From assembly GCA_964605235.1 (NCBI GenBank), contig CAZSBB010000007.1, forward strand, positions 62,001 to 126,000: DNA of 64,000 bases. Direction: 5' to 3'. Each line of letters begins with the position of its first letter. Positions within the stretch are counted from its first letter, which is position 1. Of this stretch, positions 26,301 through 41,300 are shown in pieces. Under the pieces are notes generated by a model. That model was not told the DNA's origin, made no database searches, and worked only from the letters and a program-made list of their open reading frames with translations. Origin of the DNA: CAZSBB01 sp964605235. GTDB lineage: Bacteria; Planctomycetota; Phycisphaerae; Phycisphaerales; Phycisphaeraceae. Both the position numbers and the translations under genes were made by a program.

Positions 26301-29300
26301 TCGACCAGGCCCAGTCCATCCAGGATGCCGAAATCCAAGCCCAAACCTCCCGCGCTCTGCCCGGGGTTGGCGGTCAGACGCGCGAGCGGCTGTCAATCGC
26401 CGAGGTGATTCGTCAGGCTCTGGCGGACGAACTGCGCAAACTCGCGGACAAGGCCAAGACGCTTGACCAGGTTGAAGCCGCGCTGGAACAAGTGCGCATC
26501 CCCGGGTTGAACCTGATCATCGACGCCACCTTGGACCGCGACGCGCTGCGGCGGGGCGAACTGCGGCTGGTGCTTGACCTGACCGCCTCCCACACCACCG
26601 CCGAGACATTGAGCTTTGCCAGCGATCCCGAACGCGATGGCGGTTTTGCCCTGGACGTTGCCACACCGGTGGACCTGCAGACGACATTGACCATTGACGA
26701 CTTGGTTCTGGCGCTCAATCCCCAGCCGGCCGAAGGCGAATCCACCTTCGACATTGACGTCGCGGCCCTGACGCTCCAACTGGCGGCGCAGACGGATGAC
26801 TTGGATGCGGCAGCGCGCATCGGCTTCGGTGAAGCGCTGGTCGAGAATGGCCAGGTTGACTTTAATCTGAGCCTGGTCTGGAACATCGCCGACGCGCAGT
26901 TCCATGTCGCAGATGCCCGACTCGACGCCATGTTGCCGGTGGCCAGTTCCCTGGGCGGACTTAGTCTGGGCAGTGGGGTGGCAACCATGACCACCGGCGC
27001 CGGCGGTTTGCTGGCCGGAGATCTCCGGTTCGACTTCGATGGTGACTTCCACCAGAACTTTGACGCCCTGAACCAGATGTCCGCAACCCAGATCGTTGAC
27101 GGCCTGGAGCAAATGGCGGGGCGCTTTACCGACCTCAGCGGGCTGCTGGGCCAGCCGTTGCCCTTTGGGCAAAGTTTTCTGGTTGGCGATGCACTGGACT
27201 TCGGCGCCGCCCTGGCGGATCTGCTGTTGCATCCACTTCAATCCGTGCGGCTGACAGCCAGCGGTTTTGCTCCGCTCAATGGCCGGTTGACCCAGGACCT
27301 GACGCTCCAGATTCACCTCAATGGCGCTGCTGATCCCATCACTGTCACGCTCACTGCCGCGGCGACCCAGACGTTCACCTCCACTCAGGAGCTGACGGAC
27401 GCGCTGAACGCCGGCTTGGCGCTGGCGTTTGCCGACACCGGTTACCAAGCGGCGGTGACGCTGGCAGGCGGGAAATTGCTGCTGGACTTCACCGGCGCGG
27501 TCGAGCAGGTCCGAATGCGCAATGGTGCAGCCCTGGGGTTCGATGCCGACCAATCGGCGCAAGGACTCGCCTTTGCCAGTGTCCAGGAGATGGATCGACT
27601 GCTGGATCAGGCGTTGGGTCGTCCAGTGGCGGTGAACTACGACAGTCAGTTGCAGCGGGTTACCTTCACCTTGCCCGACTTCCTGCACCAGGCCGCCACT
27701 TGGGCGGCGCCGCTGACATTCGATACCGACCTGGGGCCGTTGGCTGCAATCACCACCGATGGCACTGCACAGGTCAGCGCGGTGATTGGCGGCGGGCTGC
27801 AGTTCGGCTTCGATCTGCTTCCCTTGGGCGCCGGTGTGCCGTTGTTGACTGCCCAGACCTTGCTCCGAGAACTCAATGGCGGCGCCGGCGTCCTCCACCG
27901 CGCTGCGGATGCGGGCGCCGCTGATCTGCACATCACGCTGTCGGATGGCTCGCAACTGGCGCTGGACTTGCGTTCGCTGGGCGCTAACGCCTCGCTCGAC
28001 GACCTGCGCCTGGCGCTGGATCAGCAATCCAACCAGCGCCTGGTATTGGGGTGGACCGGGCATCAGTTGACCTTGACCGACACCACCTTCGCGGCGAATC
28101 AGAGCCGCGCCGCGCAGTTCAGCGTTGCTCCTGCCGAAGGCTCCCCGCTGGGGCTGAGCCTGGGCTTGATCGGAACCGATGATGATGGCGTGGGCGTGCT
28201 GACCGGTAAGGCACTGCATGGCCAGACCTTGGCGGATCGGCTGTTTGTGCAGCTGGCGGACTGGGAAGGTCAGGTTCAGGTGCAGGCCCCGCAGTTTGAC
28301 GCCCAGGCGATGCTTGGCCCGGTGGCGCTGGGCGTTGACGATGGTTCCCTGCAGGCAACCGTCGCCGCCGCCTTGCAACTCAACGGCGGGCAGCCGGTTT
28401 TCCTGTCACAACTGGCATCGGCGCTGTTGGACGCCGATGCCCCGCTGATTGACCTCACTGTCACGGGATCCGCGGCGCTGGCGCTGCCGGTGGTGCTCAG
28501 CGGCCTGGAGGAACTCGTTACGCTTGAACAGGACGCTGGCGTGTTCGTGACTTGGCCCACCATGTTTGACAGCCAGACCAGTCAACTCAGCACCGACAGT
28601 CTGCGCGTCGTCACCCGGGGACTGGAGAACGTCAAGTTCTTCGAAGGTCTCAGCCTGGATGGCCTGACAGAACGCACCTTGCTGGTGGATTTGCCCGATT
28701 GGGACGTCAGTGCGCCCGGGTCCCTGCACCTGACCCACCAGGATGGCAGCACGAGCACAATCGACCTTTCGGGGCTGGCGGACAACACCAGCTTCGTGCT
28801 GGCGGATTTGCAGCAAGCGGTGCGTGAGCAATCTCAGTCGCGGGCTTTGCTGTCAATTCATGACGATGGCCGCCGCCTCGTGCTGACGGATTTCACCAGC
28901 GGTTCGATGGCATTCCAAGCGGGGGCGACCAGCGGAGCCGCCAGGCTAGGTCTCGCTCACAGCGATCTGACCGACGGTGCTGCCGATGGCGCCATCACCG
29001 GCGACGCATTGGTGGCCGCGGGCCTGCTGGCGGGTTTGACGCAGGTGGCGGACCTGCTGCACCGCCTGCGCGCCGATGGTTTGCTCAATCAGGATTTGCC
29101 TCTGGTTGGCCAGAGCATCAATGAGTTGCTCGCTTACGCGGTGGAGTTTGACGCCAAGCTGGCGGATTACCGCGCCGCGCCCGCCGCCACGCTGCAGCAA
29201 CTGGAAGCCGACCTGCAACGCATCTTTGGCGCCGGCGCTGCCCTCTCGCTGGCGGGCTCGAAGATTCTGCGGCTGGACCTGCCCGTGCAGTCGGCCGCCA

Positions 29301-32300
29301 ATGCTCAAACAGCTTTGGCGCTCGACCTGTCAACGGGTGAACTGGGCGATCTGTTTGGGCTGGATGCTGGGGGTCGCCTGGCGGTCAACGCCACCGCCGG
29401 CTTGAATCTGGCGCTGGGCATCGACCTGCGCGATTCCGCCCAGCCCCAGGTCTTCCTCTTTCCCGACACCGACCTGGAACTCACCGCCGCACTGGCCGCA
29501 GACGACTTGAGTTTCAAAGCCAACCTCTGGAAGTTCACCGGCCAACTCACCGGCGCCGCCAATCTGGGCGCAGCCCTGACGGTACGTCTGGAGGACTTGA
29601 ATCACGATGGCCGCATCGACCTGATCTCCGAGTTGGTGAATCAGTTCGGCCAAGTGGTCAATGTGGATGCCGCCGGGGTCGGCTCCGCCCAATTCGCGGT
29701 GGAGATCCTTGGGGCCGCACGCGGCCAACTGGCGGTGGATATCGACCTGAGCCGTCCCGAAAACTGGGCGCAGGTGACCCAGACGCCGGATCTGAGCAGC
29801 CTGCTTCCCGACTTCTCCTCGTTCTCCACCGGCAGCGGCGCCCTGCTCATGGCGCTGCAGGAATTGCTCGATGGTGAAGTGCTCGGTGTCGAACTGCCGT
29901 TGATCGGTCCCGCCCTGCGCCAAGCGGGCCAGATCATTGGTCCCCTGGTCGAACCGATCGCCTTCGTGGTCGGAGGCGGTGATGCCCAGGAAGTGCGCGA
30001 TGCCCTGTTTGATGCCTTAACCACCAATGGCGTCAATGCTCTGCTCTCCCGCGATGGTTTGCCAGTGCTCGACACCCGCGATGTTCAGATCGTGCAAAGT
30101 GGCGACGACACGCGTTTCCTGTTGACCCTCGGTGGCACGGACACGCTGGCGAATCTTGATCTGGACAGCACCGCCGCGCTGCCGGGCCTGGGCCTCGAAC
30201 TCGAGGGCCAGCTCAACGTTGACGTGTCCTGGGCGCTGCCTCTGGGCATCGGCTTCAATCCCAACGATGGCGTGTACCTGTTCCTGGATCCCACGGTGGG
30301 GGATGACTTGTCGCTGGCTCTGGATGTGACGTTGCCCAACGCCACCCTGATGGGCGAACTCGCCAACTTCCTCTCCGTACAGGTGCAGGACGCCGGCACG
30401 TTGTTGCATGCCGCCTTTTCGGTCGATCTGCAGGACGAAGGTGATGGCGACGGCAAAGTATTCCTGCGCGACATTCTCAGCGGCAACCTGGGCGCTGACT
30501 TCACGGTGGTGCTCAACGATGGCGTGGGCCAGCCGGACAATGATGACGTCGTTCTGCAACTGGTCGCCGGCTTTGCGAACGACGGCGGCAAACTGCCCCA
30601 GTTCCGCGCCACGCTGGGCATCGACTGGGACGCCACCCTCAGCAGTGCCGGCGGCTCGCGCTGGGATGGATTGCCCGACATCACCTTCAGCCAGGTGCAG
30701 TTGGGCGTCGGCAGTTTCCTGAGCGATCTGCTGGGCGGCGCCATCGGTCGGATTCAACAGGTGCTTGAGCCGGTCCAGCCGATCATTGACTTCCTGACCG
30801 GCGACATCCCGCTGCTCGACAAACTGGGCATCCACCTGAAAGTCATGGATGCCGCCCGCTACTTCGGTGAAGGTTATGACACCGCGCTGGCGTTCGTGGA
30901 ACGCCTGGATGACCTGCTGGACCTGGCGGCGAAGCTGGATCGCCTGCAGGTCTCCGCCGGCAACGAAGTGTGGATCAATTTGGGCGATTTCTCCGTGAAT
31001 GGTCGGCAAGCCCAGTCGGCGCGCGCGGTGGGCCAGCTATCGCCCAATGTCACCGCCAGCGCCTTCACCGCGCTGGGCGCGCCGGCGCTGGACCTCGAGG
31101 GACTGATCACCGCTGCTGACAACGCTCTGCCCGGCACGGTGCTGCAGAACGGGCTGGACCTCAGCGGCGGTGGGTTCCACTTCGAGTTCCTCGAATCACC
31201 GGCGTCGGCCTTTCGTCTGCTGTTGGGGCAGGACGTGTCGTTGGTGGAGTACGACCTGCCGACCGTGAATCTGTCCTTTGGCTACAGCCAATACATTCCC
31301 ATTGCAGGTCCGTTGGGGGCGCGCATCGGCGGCAGCGTCGGCATTCAACTCAACCTCGGCTTCGGTTACGACACGCTGGGCATCCGTCATTTCCGGGATA
31401 CCGGCCAGGCCGGGGATCTCCTCGATGGCTTTTATGTCAAAGATCGCGCTGGCGTCGGCAGCACCGGCAAAGATCGCGATGAAGTCATTCTGAAGGCGGG
31501 GCTCACCGCCTCGGCGGAACTCAATGCGCTGATCGCCAAAGCCGGTGTCGGCGGCGGTGTGTTCGCCGAGATCGGTTTCAATCTCAATGATCCCAACGAC
31601 GACGGCAAAGTGCGCTTCGACGAGATGGCGCGCATCATCGACCACAACCCGGCGTACCTGTTCGACGTGCGCGGCGAGCTGTATTTCGAACTCTTCTGGT
31701 ACGTCAAAGTGCTGTTCTTCAAGAAAGAAGGCAGCCTCGCCCGCGTCACGCTCTTTGATTTCAATGCCGAACGTCCGCCGCTGCCGCCGCTGCCGGAAGC
31801 CGCCCGCGTCACCGCCGCGCCGCCCCAGTTGTTCGAGGTGATTGATGGCCAACTGCTGTTGAACATGGGCGATCGCGCGGGGCTGAGGCTCAACGGCAAC
31901 ACCCAGGATGGGGATGAGGATTTCGAGGTCTCTCAGCGCAACGGCAGCCTGTATGTCAGCGCCTTCGGTCTGGACCAGCGGGTGGATCAGCCGGTCACCC
32001 GCATCATCGCCAATGGCGGCGCCGGCGATGATCGCATTGTCATTGCCAGCGGGGTGACGGTGGCGGCGACGCTTGAGGGTGGCGCGGGCAACGACTGGCT
32101 GGTCGGTGGCGACGGCGCCGACACGCTCCGGGGTGGCGCCGGTCAGGACACTTTGATCGGCGGGCTGGGTGATGATCAACTCGCGGGCGGCTCGGGCCAT
32201 GATTTGTTGCGTGGTGGCTTCGGCGCTGACGAACTCTGGGGCGATGCCGGCGACGATGTGCTGCTCGGGGAAGCCGACAACGACCGCCTGTGGGGCGGTG

Positions 32301-35300
32301 CGGGCCAGGATCGACTCGAAGGCCAGGCGGGCCATGATGTCCTGCTCGGCGGCGACGATGACGATGTGCTCGATGGCGGCGCGGACCACGACCTGCTCTT
32401 TGGCGGGGCCGGCCGCGATCAACTACTCGGCGGCGCCGGCAACGATATTGCCATCGGCGGCGAGGGCGATGACCAGCTCGAAGCGGGGCTGGGTTTGCAG
32501 CATGTACTCGTGGGCGGGGCTGCGGAACTGGTTTACCAGGTCCTTGATCCCGACACAGATCCGCTCGAGATGCGCTTTACCCAGGATATGGATGCCGCGA
32601 CGGCTGCCCAGTGGACCGGCAGCTTTGATCTGCTGACCGATGGGGGCGCCTATCCCGTCATGCTCACGCCTGGCTCAGGCAGCGACGCCAACCGCATCGC
32701 AGGTGGTCTGGGCGTGGACTGGATCTGGGGTGGAACGGGTGCGGACGTCATTAACGCCGGTGGTGGCGACGACGTCCTCATCGGCGGTGATGGCGACGAC
32801 TCGCTCAACGGCGAGGCGGGCAACGACGTAGTGCTGGGTCAGAACGGCAACGACAATCTCCATGGTGAAGGCGGGCAGGACCTGCTCATCGGCGGCGCCG
32901 GGGCGGATTTGCTCGACGGCGGCCTGGGCGCCGATGTGCTGTTGGGAGACAACGGCGAGTATCACCCGGACACCGTGCTCGAAGCCGCCGTCTGGGGTTC
33001 GCAGGACTGGCTGATCTACCCGCAATGGCCCGGCGCCTGGACCCCGCAACGCGCTGCGGTGCTCGGGGCCGAGCAGGGCGAGGGCAATGACCGGCTTGAT
33101 GGCGGTGACGGTGATGACCTGCTCTTTGGCGGCGGCGGTGATGACGAACTGGTCGGCGGTCGTGGCCAGGACTTGTTGCTGGGCCACGCCGGCGCCGATC
33201 GCATCTCCGACAGCAGCGGCGCGTCAGTGGTCGAAGGCGGGGCGGGCAATGACTGGATCACCACCGGCGATCTGGCGGACCAGATCGATGGTGGCGAAGG
33301 CGACGACTACATTGTCAGTGGCGGCGGCGACGACACCGTCGACGGCGGCACGGGCAATGATGAGATCAACGGTGGTGCAGGGGACGACTGGCTTGATGGC
33401 GGTGAGGGGAACGACACGCTGCGCGGCGAAGCCGGCAATGACACCCTCATCGGCGGCTGGGGCATGGATTGGATTCTCGGCGGTGATGATGAGGCCGACG
33501 CTGCGGTCAATGTCATCTGGGGCGACCTGATTGATCTCAATGCTGACGTACCTCTCGGCAACCACGCCGATCGCATCACTGGCGGTCGCGGACGCGATGT
33601 GGTCCACGGAGGGACGGGCGCTGACCAGATCACCGGCGGCCTGGGTGATGACGAACTCCATGGCGATGCCGGCGATGATCGCATCTTCGGCAACGTCGGT
33701 GCGGACCAGTTGTTTGGCGGCGCCGGTGCGGACTCGCTTAATGGCGATGCCGGCGACGACCATCTCCTGGGCGGCGACGGTGACGACAGCATCTGGGGTG
33801 GCGAGGGCGACGACCTGATCCTGGGCGGCAACGGTCAGGACCAACTCTACGGCGGCGCAGGTGCTGACCTGCTCTCCGGAGGTGATGCGCCGCAGTGGTC
33901 CGGCGTCATCATCTCCGCGACTGCCTGGATCGCGCCTAACCGCATTGACGCCTATTTCACCCGCGGCAGTTTTGCCGGTCGCAGTCAGACCAACGACGAT
34001 CCCGGCGATGGCCAGGACACTCTCTCCGGTGGCGGCGGCAATGACTGGCTCTTCGGCGGTGGTGATCGTGACACGCTCGACGGTGGCGCCGGCGAAGACT
34101 ACCTCGATGGCGGTGCGGGCGATGATTTGTTGTTGGGCGGCGCCGGGGGCGACCTCCTGCGCGGCGGCGCCAATGATGATGAACTCCACGGCGGTGACGG
34201 CTTGGACCAACTCTTCGGCGACGCCGGCTCCGACTATTTGTTCGGCGATGCCCGCTCACTGACGGACGACCTCGATCGCCGGCAGTTGCTTGATGGCGGT
34301 GAAGGCGCCGACTATTTGTTCGCCTGGTATCCCACTGCGGATTTGCACGATGAATACACGTTGGGTGATGAGCTGCGCGGCGGAGCGGGCGGCGATTATC
34401 TCTACGGCAATCTCGGCAATGACCTGATCTATGGCTACGGTCCGGTGGAACCACTCACCGGCGCCATCCGCGACGGCGACAAGGACTTCATCCATGGCGA
34501 CTACCTGGCGGGGCCGCTTTACCTCCGCAATGAGCAGGCCGCGACGCTGGGCGGTGCGGATATCCTCGTTGGTGGGCCGGACACTGATCAACTGTTCGGC
34601 GGTGGCGGCAATGATGAACTGTACGGCGGGCGCGATGGCGACTGGCTTGAAGGTCAGGACGGTCAGGATCGACTGTATGGCGGTCATGGCGTCGACACGC
34701 TGGTCATGGACCTGAGCGCTGACTATCAGGTGGATGGCGATATCCTCGATGGATTCGGCTTCGATCTGCCTGCGCTCCCATTGCTCCGCTCTCAGGATGA
34801 CGCACTGGACCTGTTGCTGATTCAAGGTGATCAACGTCCGGACCTGAATGACCGCATCGAGGTGACGGAACAATCCAGTGGCCAATTGCAGGTGAATTAC
34901 AACGGCCAGGCCTATCAGCTCGTCTGGAAGGACGACGCCGGCACGCCGCTGGTGGAACAGATTCAGATCGCAGGCCTGCTGGGTCATGACCGCATCAGCG
35001 TGGATTTGTCCACCGCCACCATCGCGGCCTTGGCCGGACTGACGGCCGGTGCATGGGTCACAGATCTCGCGGGGGGGCCGGGCAATGACATCATCTTCGG
35101 CACCGCTGGACGCGATCTGATCGACGGCGGGCTCGGGAGTGACGACCTGTACGGCCTGGGAGGGAATGACCAACTTTGGGGCGATCTGGGTGGTGGCGAT
35201 CGTTGGGCGGATCACGACCGCCTGTTTGCCGGCCAGGGCGATGACGACCTGCTCGGTGGCCAGGGCGGCAATGAATTGTACGCCTGGTCCTTTCATCCGC

Positions 35301-38300
35301 TGGCGGACCTGCTGCCGGCAACGCCCGGTCTGTCCTGGTCTGACCGGTTGTACGATGCCGCTGGCAACCTGCGCCTGCTGGCCGATCCGGGGTTGGAAAC
35401 CTTTGGCGTGTTCCTCGATTCCACCGGCGCGCTGACCAACCTGCCTACCAACGGCGCTGCCCGGGAAAACACCGGCGTCAACCGGATGCTCGGGGCGGAA
35501 AACCCCAATCGCAGTGACGTGCTCTACGGGGGCACCGGGCTTGATTTCCTCTATGGCAACGGCGGCGGCGGAATCACGGGCGATCAGATCATCGGTTACC
35601 TCGGATCCCCGTTTGCCGCCGATGGACAAGCCATTCCCGGCACCGAAGGACAGGAATGGAAAGCCTACGCGCGCGCTTCGGATCGGGTCTGGTATGTGCC
35701 GCTGACCGATGGCAATGATCAGGTGCGTCTGGCGCTGGACACCGACCCGTCCAGTCCCACCTACCTCCACCATTTCCTGGTGCAGACCACACTCGACGAC
35801 AGTGGCCGGACGCTGGGCGACACACTCAAGCTGCGGTGGAACGGCATCAATGCCCGCGAGGAGGGCGACGCCGGCGTGCTGCGCACCAACGATCAAGCGC
35901 GCGCGGAACTGTTGCTTGATCCCAACCTGCACGGCGATCCGGTGACCGGTCAGGTAGCCGCCGCCGCTGGCGAGCGCGCGCTGACCAATTACCTGCTGGC
36001 GCCGTCGGTGGCGGCGCTGCTGGGCAGTGAGGAGGACTATGTCGCCATTTTGCTGGATGCCGGCGCCGGCGATGACCGCATCACGATCAGTGGAACCGTC
36101 GGCAAAGCGGTGTGGGTTGATGCCGGCGCGGGTGACGACCAGGTGACCTTTGAAGAGAATCGTGCCGTCATCTACCCCGATGCCACCGATCAAGGTGTGC
36201 TGGGTTCGATGTATCGCAACGACGACTGGACCACCGCCGCCACGCTGGGCGCCGGGGCGCTCAGTTCCAGCCATGTCTTTACCAATCTCACGATCGACTA
36301 CGCCGACCTGCAGGTTGGCGACTGGTATCGCATCAATCTCGGACAAGCCGGCCGTGCGGGCGATCTGCTGTCAGGCATGGTGCGCTCGGATATCGGCGCG
36401 GGCAACCTGGGTCTGGAACTGTTTGCGCTGCCCGCCGGCTTGGCGTCCCTTGACGTCGCCTTGCGCGCCGGAACTGACGCCTTGGATCTCGCGGGGCTCG
36501 CGGCAGGCGAGTACCTGCTGCATGTCACGGCGCCGGTTGGCGACGGGGGCTTGGGGGAAATCACCACCTACGACCTGGAATTGGCTCTGCCTTACGATCG
36601 CGATCAGACCGAATACGTCAGCGCCGTCTATCCCGTCGGGCGGCTGGGCGAGATTGAGCAACTCACCGGCCTGACCCTGCATGCTCCAGGTGATGAGGAC
36701 CGCTTCCAGTTCCAGTTGCCGCAGGTCGGCACCCCCGCAGATGCGGTTTTCGCGAGTGTTGCAGGCGGCGGCACTGTTACGCTGACCTTGCTCAATCCCT
36801 CGGGGTTCCTCGTCCTGGATGCGCAGGGCCAACCCATCACCGCCACCGGTGCGGCGCCGCGTCTGGAACTGACGGACCTGCCGCATGGAGATTATGTCGT
36901 CAGCGTCACCTCCAGCGCGGGCATTCAGCGCTACACCCTCAATTATGCAACCGCCACCATGGAGCCCGCTGGCAACGACAGTCAGGCCCAGGCCTATGTC
37001 CTGCCTCCGCTCGGTGGCATGGCCCCGTTACGTCATCAAGCCCTCGCCGCCGATGCCGCTTCGTGGTTCCGGTTCAACCTGGCTGCCACGGGTCAGCCGG
37101 ATCAAGCCTTCCTGCTGCGGGCCTTGGAAAGCGTGACACCGGGATCCACCCAACGCCGCGCGACCGATATCGTGCTGGGCTTGACGCTGCGCGATGCCGC
37201 CGGCGCTGTGGTGCGCCAGCTCGATATGCAGCCGCGCACCGACCTGGTGCTGGAATTGCAGGACCTGCCGGCGGGCGACTACTACCTGGAAATCGACTTG
37301 GGTGATGGTCAGCAGTTGGGCACCCGCCAGGTGACTTTCGATCTGTTGAGCCTGGCTTACGACGTCCAGCAGCGCACTCTCGACCTGGCGACGGTGCAGA
37401 CCGTGGACCTGCGGTGGATGCCGGAGGTCTCGCTGCGGCATGTCACCCTCGGCGGTGCGGGCAACGATCAACTCGTCGGCGGCAGCGGTGAAGACTGGTT
37501 GCTTGGTGGCGCCGGCAATGACGTGCTGGTGGGCGGCTTGGATTATCAGGCTCAGGATTTGTTGTTCGGCGGTGAAGGCGACGACCTTTTCCAGATTTGG
37601 CCAGACGATCTGCCAACCAACAATGCCGGCCTCGCCTACGACAACGGCAGCGCCGATCGGTTCTTCGGCGGCGCCGGTCATGATCGTGTGGTCTACCAGG
37701 GCGGCGATGTGGAAGCAGGTGTCCCGGTGCGCGATTTCCTCGCCATCGGTTACGACCGCTTTCTGGGCCGTTACCGCCTGGCGGCATTGGTCTACGATCC
37801 GACACTGGAGAATGGCCAGCAACCCGCCTTCCTGCTCGATGAACACGACGAGTTTCTGATCCGTTATGCCTACTTCCGCGCCGACAGCGTGGAAGGCATG
37901 ACCATCGACACCCGTGCCGGCGACGACGTGGTCCACGCCGACCCCGGTTTCGCTCTGGCGCAGCAAACCTGGGGGGTGGCGTCCGGCGATGTGCAGGCCG
38001 GGGCCGTGGTGTTCGCGGACCTCGAAATACTTGGCGGCGCCGGTCGAGACTGGCTCTGGGGCGGCGCTGGCGATGACCGCATCACCGGTGGAACCGGCAA
38101 GGATTTTCTGGCGGGCGGGCCGGGCAACGACCGCATCCAGGGCAACGCCGGCGATGATGAAATCGCCGGCGATTATCCGCACCCCGGAGGCGACAGTGAC
38201 GACCCGAATCCTTATCCATTCCCCTACGGTTTCAGCCTGATTCCCCGCGGCACGCCGGATGACCCCCAGGCGCTGACCAGCGGTTTTGTGCACCAGACAT

Positions 38301-41300
38301 TCGGCAGCAGTGATCGTCTGGGTTATCGCTATGAACTGGTGCTGCCGACGGCTGACCAAGCCACTGCGCCGCTGACCGCCTATCTCGAAGACGAACTCCA
38401 GCTTGGCGACGCACCGGCGCTCGACGGCGTAGCTGCCGGTCAGCAACTGTCGCAGATCATCCCGGTCGGCGATTTCAATGGGGATGAATTGGATGACTTC
38501 CTCGTCACTGGTAACGCCGGCGACAGCTACTTGTTGTATGGCCCGGTTCTGCCGGAATTGCTCTTCCGCACCCAGGCTCGTTCGGACCGTGCTGATGAGC
38601 TGCGCCAGTTGGCGGAGCGCGGCAGAGCCGGGGTCAGCTATCTGACCGACTACGATGACGACGCGCTGTTGGCGGACGAAGCCGCGCTGTATCGCATTGA
38701 AGGTCTGGCGGATGTCATCTTTGCCGCCGATCTCGGCCGCCCGGCGTCCACGCAGGGTGACATTGATGGCGATGGTCGAGGCGACCTGGTCTTTTACCAG
38801 CGTGACAATGTTGCTCAAACCTTGACCATTCGTGCCTATCTCAGCGGTCAACAAGCCGCCGCGCTGCCCCGCGTCCTGTCCCACAGTGTGCCAGCCGACT
38901 GGCAGGTGACCACCAGCTATCCCGCTCTCGCCAGTGCGGAAACGTCGGTCGATGTGGCGGTCGTCTCGCTGGGAATGGGTGATGTGCTGGCGGACATTGT
39001 GGTGGTGGTCGGCGCCGCCCTCGGCGCTGTCACGGGTCACGTCTATGGCGGCACGATGATTACCGGCGGATTTCCGCAACACTACTCACTCAACGCGGAT
39101 GCGACGGACCGTGCGGCGATTGCCGCCGATCCGACGTTGGGCGGGACCGGCTGGAGCCAGGTGACCGCGCCTAGTGAACTGCAACTGATCCCGGTGGGTG
39201 ATGTCAACGGTGATGGCGCGGGTGATCTGGTGGTGTTTGACGCCCGGTTTGCGTTGTTGTCCCACGCCGAGCAAGGGTCGCGCTCGGTTGGCCGAGCTTA
39301 CCTCATGCTCGGGGTGGAGTATGCCGGCAAACCCGGCAACAGCAATACCCTCGATGACAACGCCACGCGCATCTGGCAAGGCGTCAACCTCAGCGGGGTG
39401 GTGGCGCTGGGCGACCTCAACGGCGATGGCCGCGATGAAATCGGGTTACTGCAGGATGGTACGAGCGCCGATGACCCCGGCGGCCTGTTCGTCGTCTGGG
39501 GCGCCGGCTTGATCCCACAGTACGCCAGCGCCTTCATCGCCCCGATCATCACGATCGCCGATGCCCCGACCTTCATGGACCCGCAACAGCGCGCTGGCCA
39601 CACGCTGGACCTCATGCTGCCCTCGGCCTGGTTGCGCGGTGCCGCCACGGTCGAAGGTTGGCAGGCGACCGCCGCCGACTTCGATGGTGATGGGCAGTCG
39701 GAACTGGTGGTTCTGGATCCGCAGACCAACCAGGTGCGGGTATTTTCCGGCACGGTGCTGGCGGGAGCGACCCTTGCGCAGCCGTTGACGCTGGAACTGG
39801 ATGATCCGGCGCTGAACGCTTTGACCTTGTGGGCGGAGGGAACGCCGGCGAGCCTGACGGACTTGCCGCGGGCGCCCAATATCGACCTCAACGGCGATTT
39901 CCGCGCGGACCTGGTGCTGGCGGCGGCGCTGGCGGACCCCGTCTTGATTGCCGATGTCAACGGTGATGGCCAGGCGGATTTTGAAACCACCGATTTGCAA
40001 GTTCAAGCCACACTCAATCCCACCGACGCCGGCCGAGTGTACGTGGTCTTTGGCCAGTCGCCGCACCTGCAGGAGTTGCCCTGGATCAGCACAGATGTTG
40101 AGCCGTTGACCAATCGCTCCCTTGCCGGCCGCGACCTGTTGGTGGAGCCATCCAACGGCCAGCCGTTTGTCTACGGCAACGCCGGCTTGTATGGCCAGGC
40201 GGACCCGCAGGGCTATCGTCTGTACAGCCAGGATGCGGCGGGACAGTGGTTCCGCTTCAGCATCGCCGGTGATGGGCAGATCGGCAATCAACTGCGCTTG
40301 CTGCTTGAAACCGAAGGCGGCCAGGTCAGCCGTCCAGCCACCGCCGCGCAGGTGCCGCTGGGCAGTGTGAGCAATGTGGTCAGTGATATTCAACGGCTGG
40401 TGCTCACCGCCGGGGCCTGGAGTTTGGTGGACAACTATGCCTCCAGTGGGGCAGTGCTGCGTCAGGCGACGGATGAGCAACTGGCGTTGACGCTGGACCT
40501 CCAGTCATTGCTCCCACTGGTGGAACGCCCGGATTTGCTGGCGCAAATGCTGCTGCAGGTGTCCTTCACCCGTGCCGCCGGCCAACCCGCCGCGACGGTG
40601 TGGGCGGAAGTGCTCAACAGTGCGGCCGACGTGTCCGGTGAACTGCAACTCGATGGACTCAGCTTGCCCGCCACGCGCTTTAATCCCGTGTCCGCCGAAA
40701 TTGCCGGCAACGTCACCTCCGGGCAATTGGCAATGGACCTGGCGCCCGCCGTGCGCGAAGCATTGGCGGCCGGGCTGACCCGCCTGACTGTCCGCCTGAG
40801 CACCTCCGCACCTGATGCAATCGCGCTGAACAAGAACCTCAAGGTCATACCCAGCTTCAACGACCGGCCCGGCCTGGTGGCGCAAATCTACAGTGCCGCC
40901 GGCCGGCTCATGTCCTACACCGCCGCCAGCGTATTGGATCTGCGCGATCTGCCCGCTGGCGACTACTACCTGCAGGTGTTCAATCCTCACCCCGAGGTGT
41001 TTGATGACGCCCAGTTGGCGTTCCGCATCGAGATTGCGCCTCCCCGGCTTGGTGATGCCGACCCCCAGCGCGATCAGGATGATCTCCGCGGCGGCGAGGG
41101 ACAGGACACGCTCGATGGTGGGGGGTTCGCGGATCGCATTTTCGGTGGGCGTGGCCTGGACTGGTTCGTGGCGGAGAGCTCCGAAATCCGCGATTGGACG
41201 CGCTTCGCCGGGGAAGCCAGCAACGGCGTGTGGAATGAAGCCGCCAAATACACCACCGCCAGCCGCTCCGCGGAAGCTCGCCGCGCACCGTATGCCGGCG

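Noticed and set aside
32011..35290. CRISPR-like repetition
   Set aside because: The repeats encode variable RTX nonapeptides, are not identical at DNA level and have no spacer structure.
34256..39082. Antisense frames of 684-696 codons opposite the RTX and FG-GAP regions
   Set aside because: Their residues follow mirror images of the RTX codons. No ribosome site or family resemblance is present.
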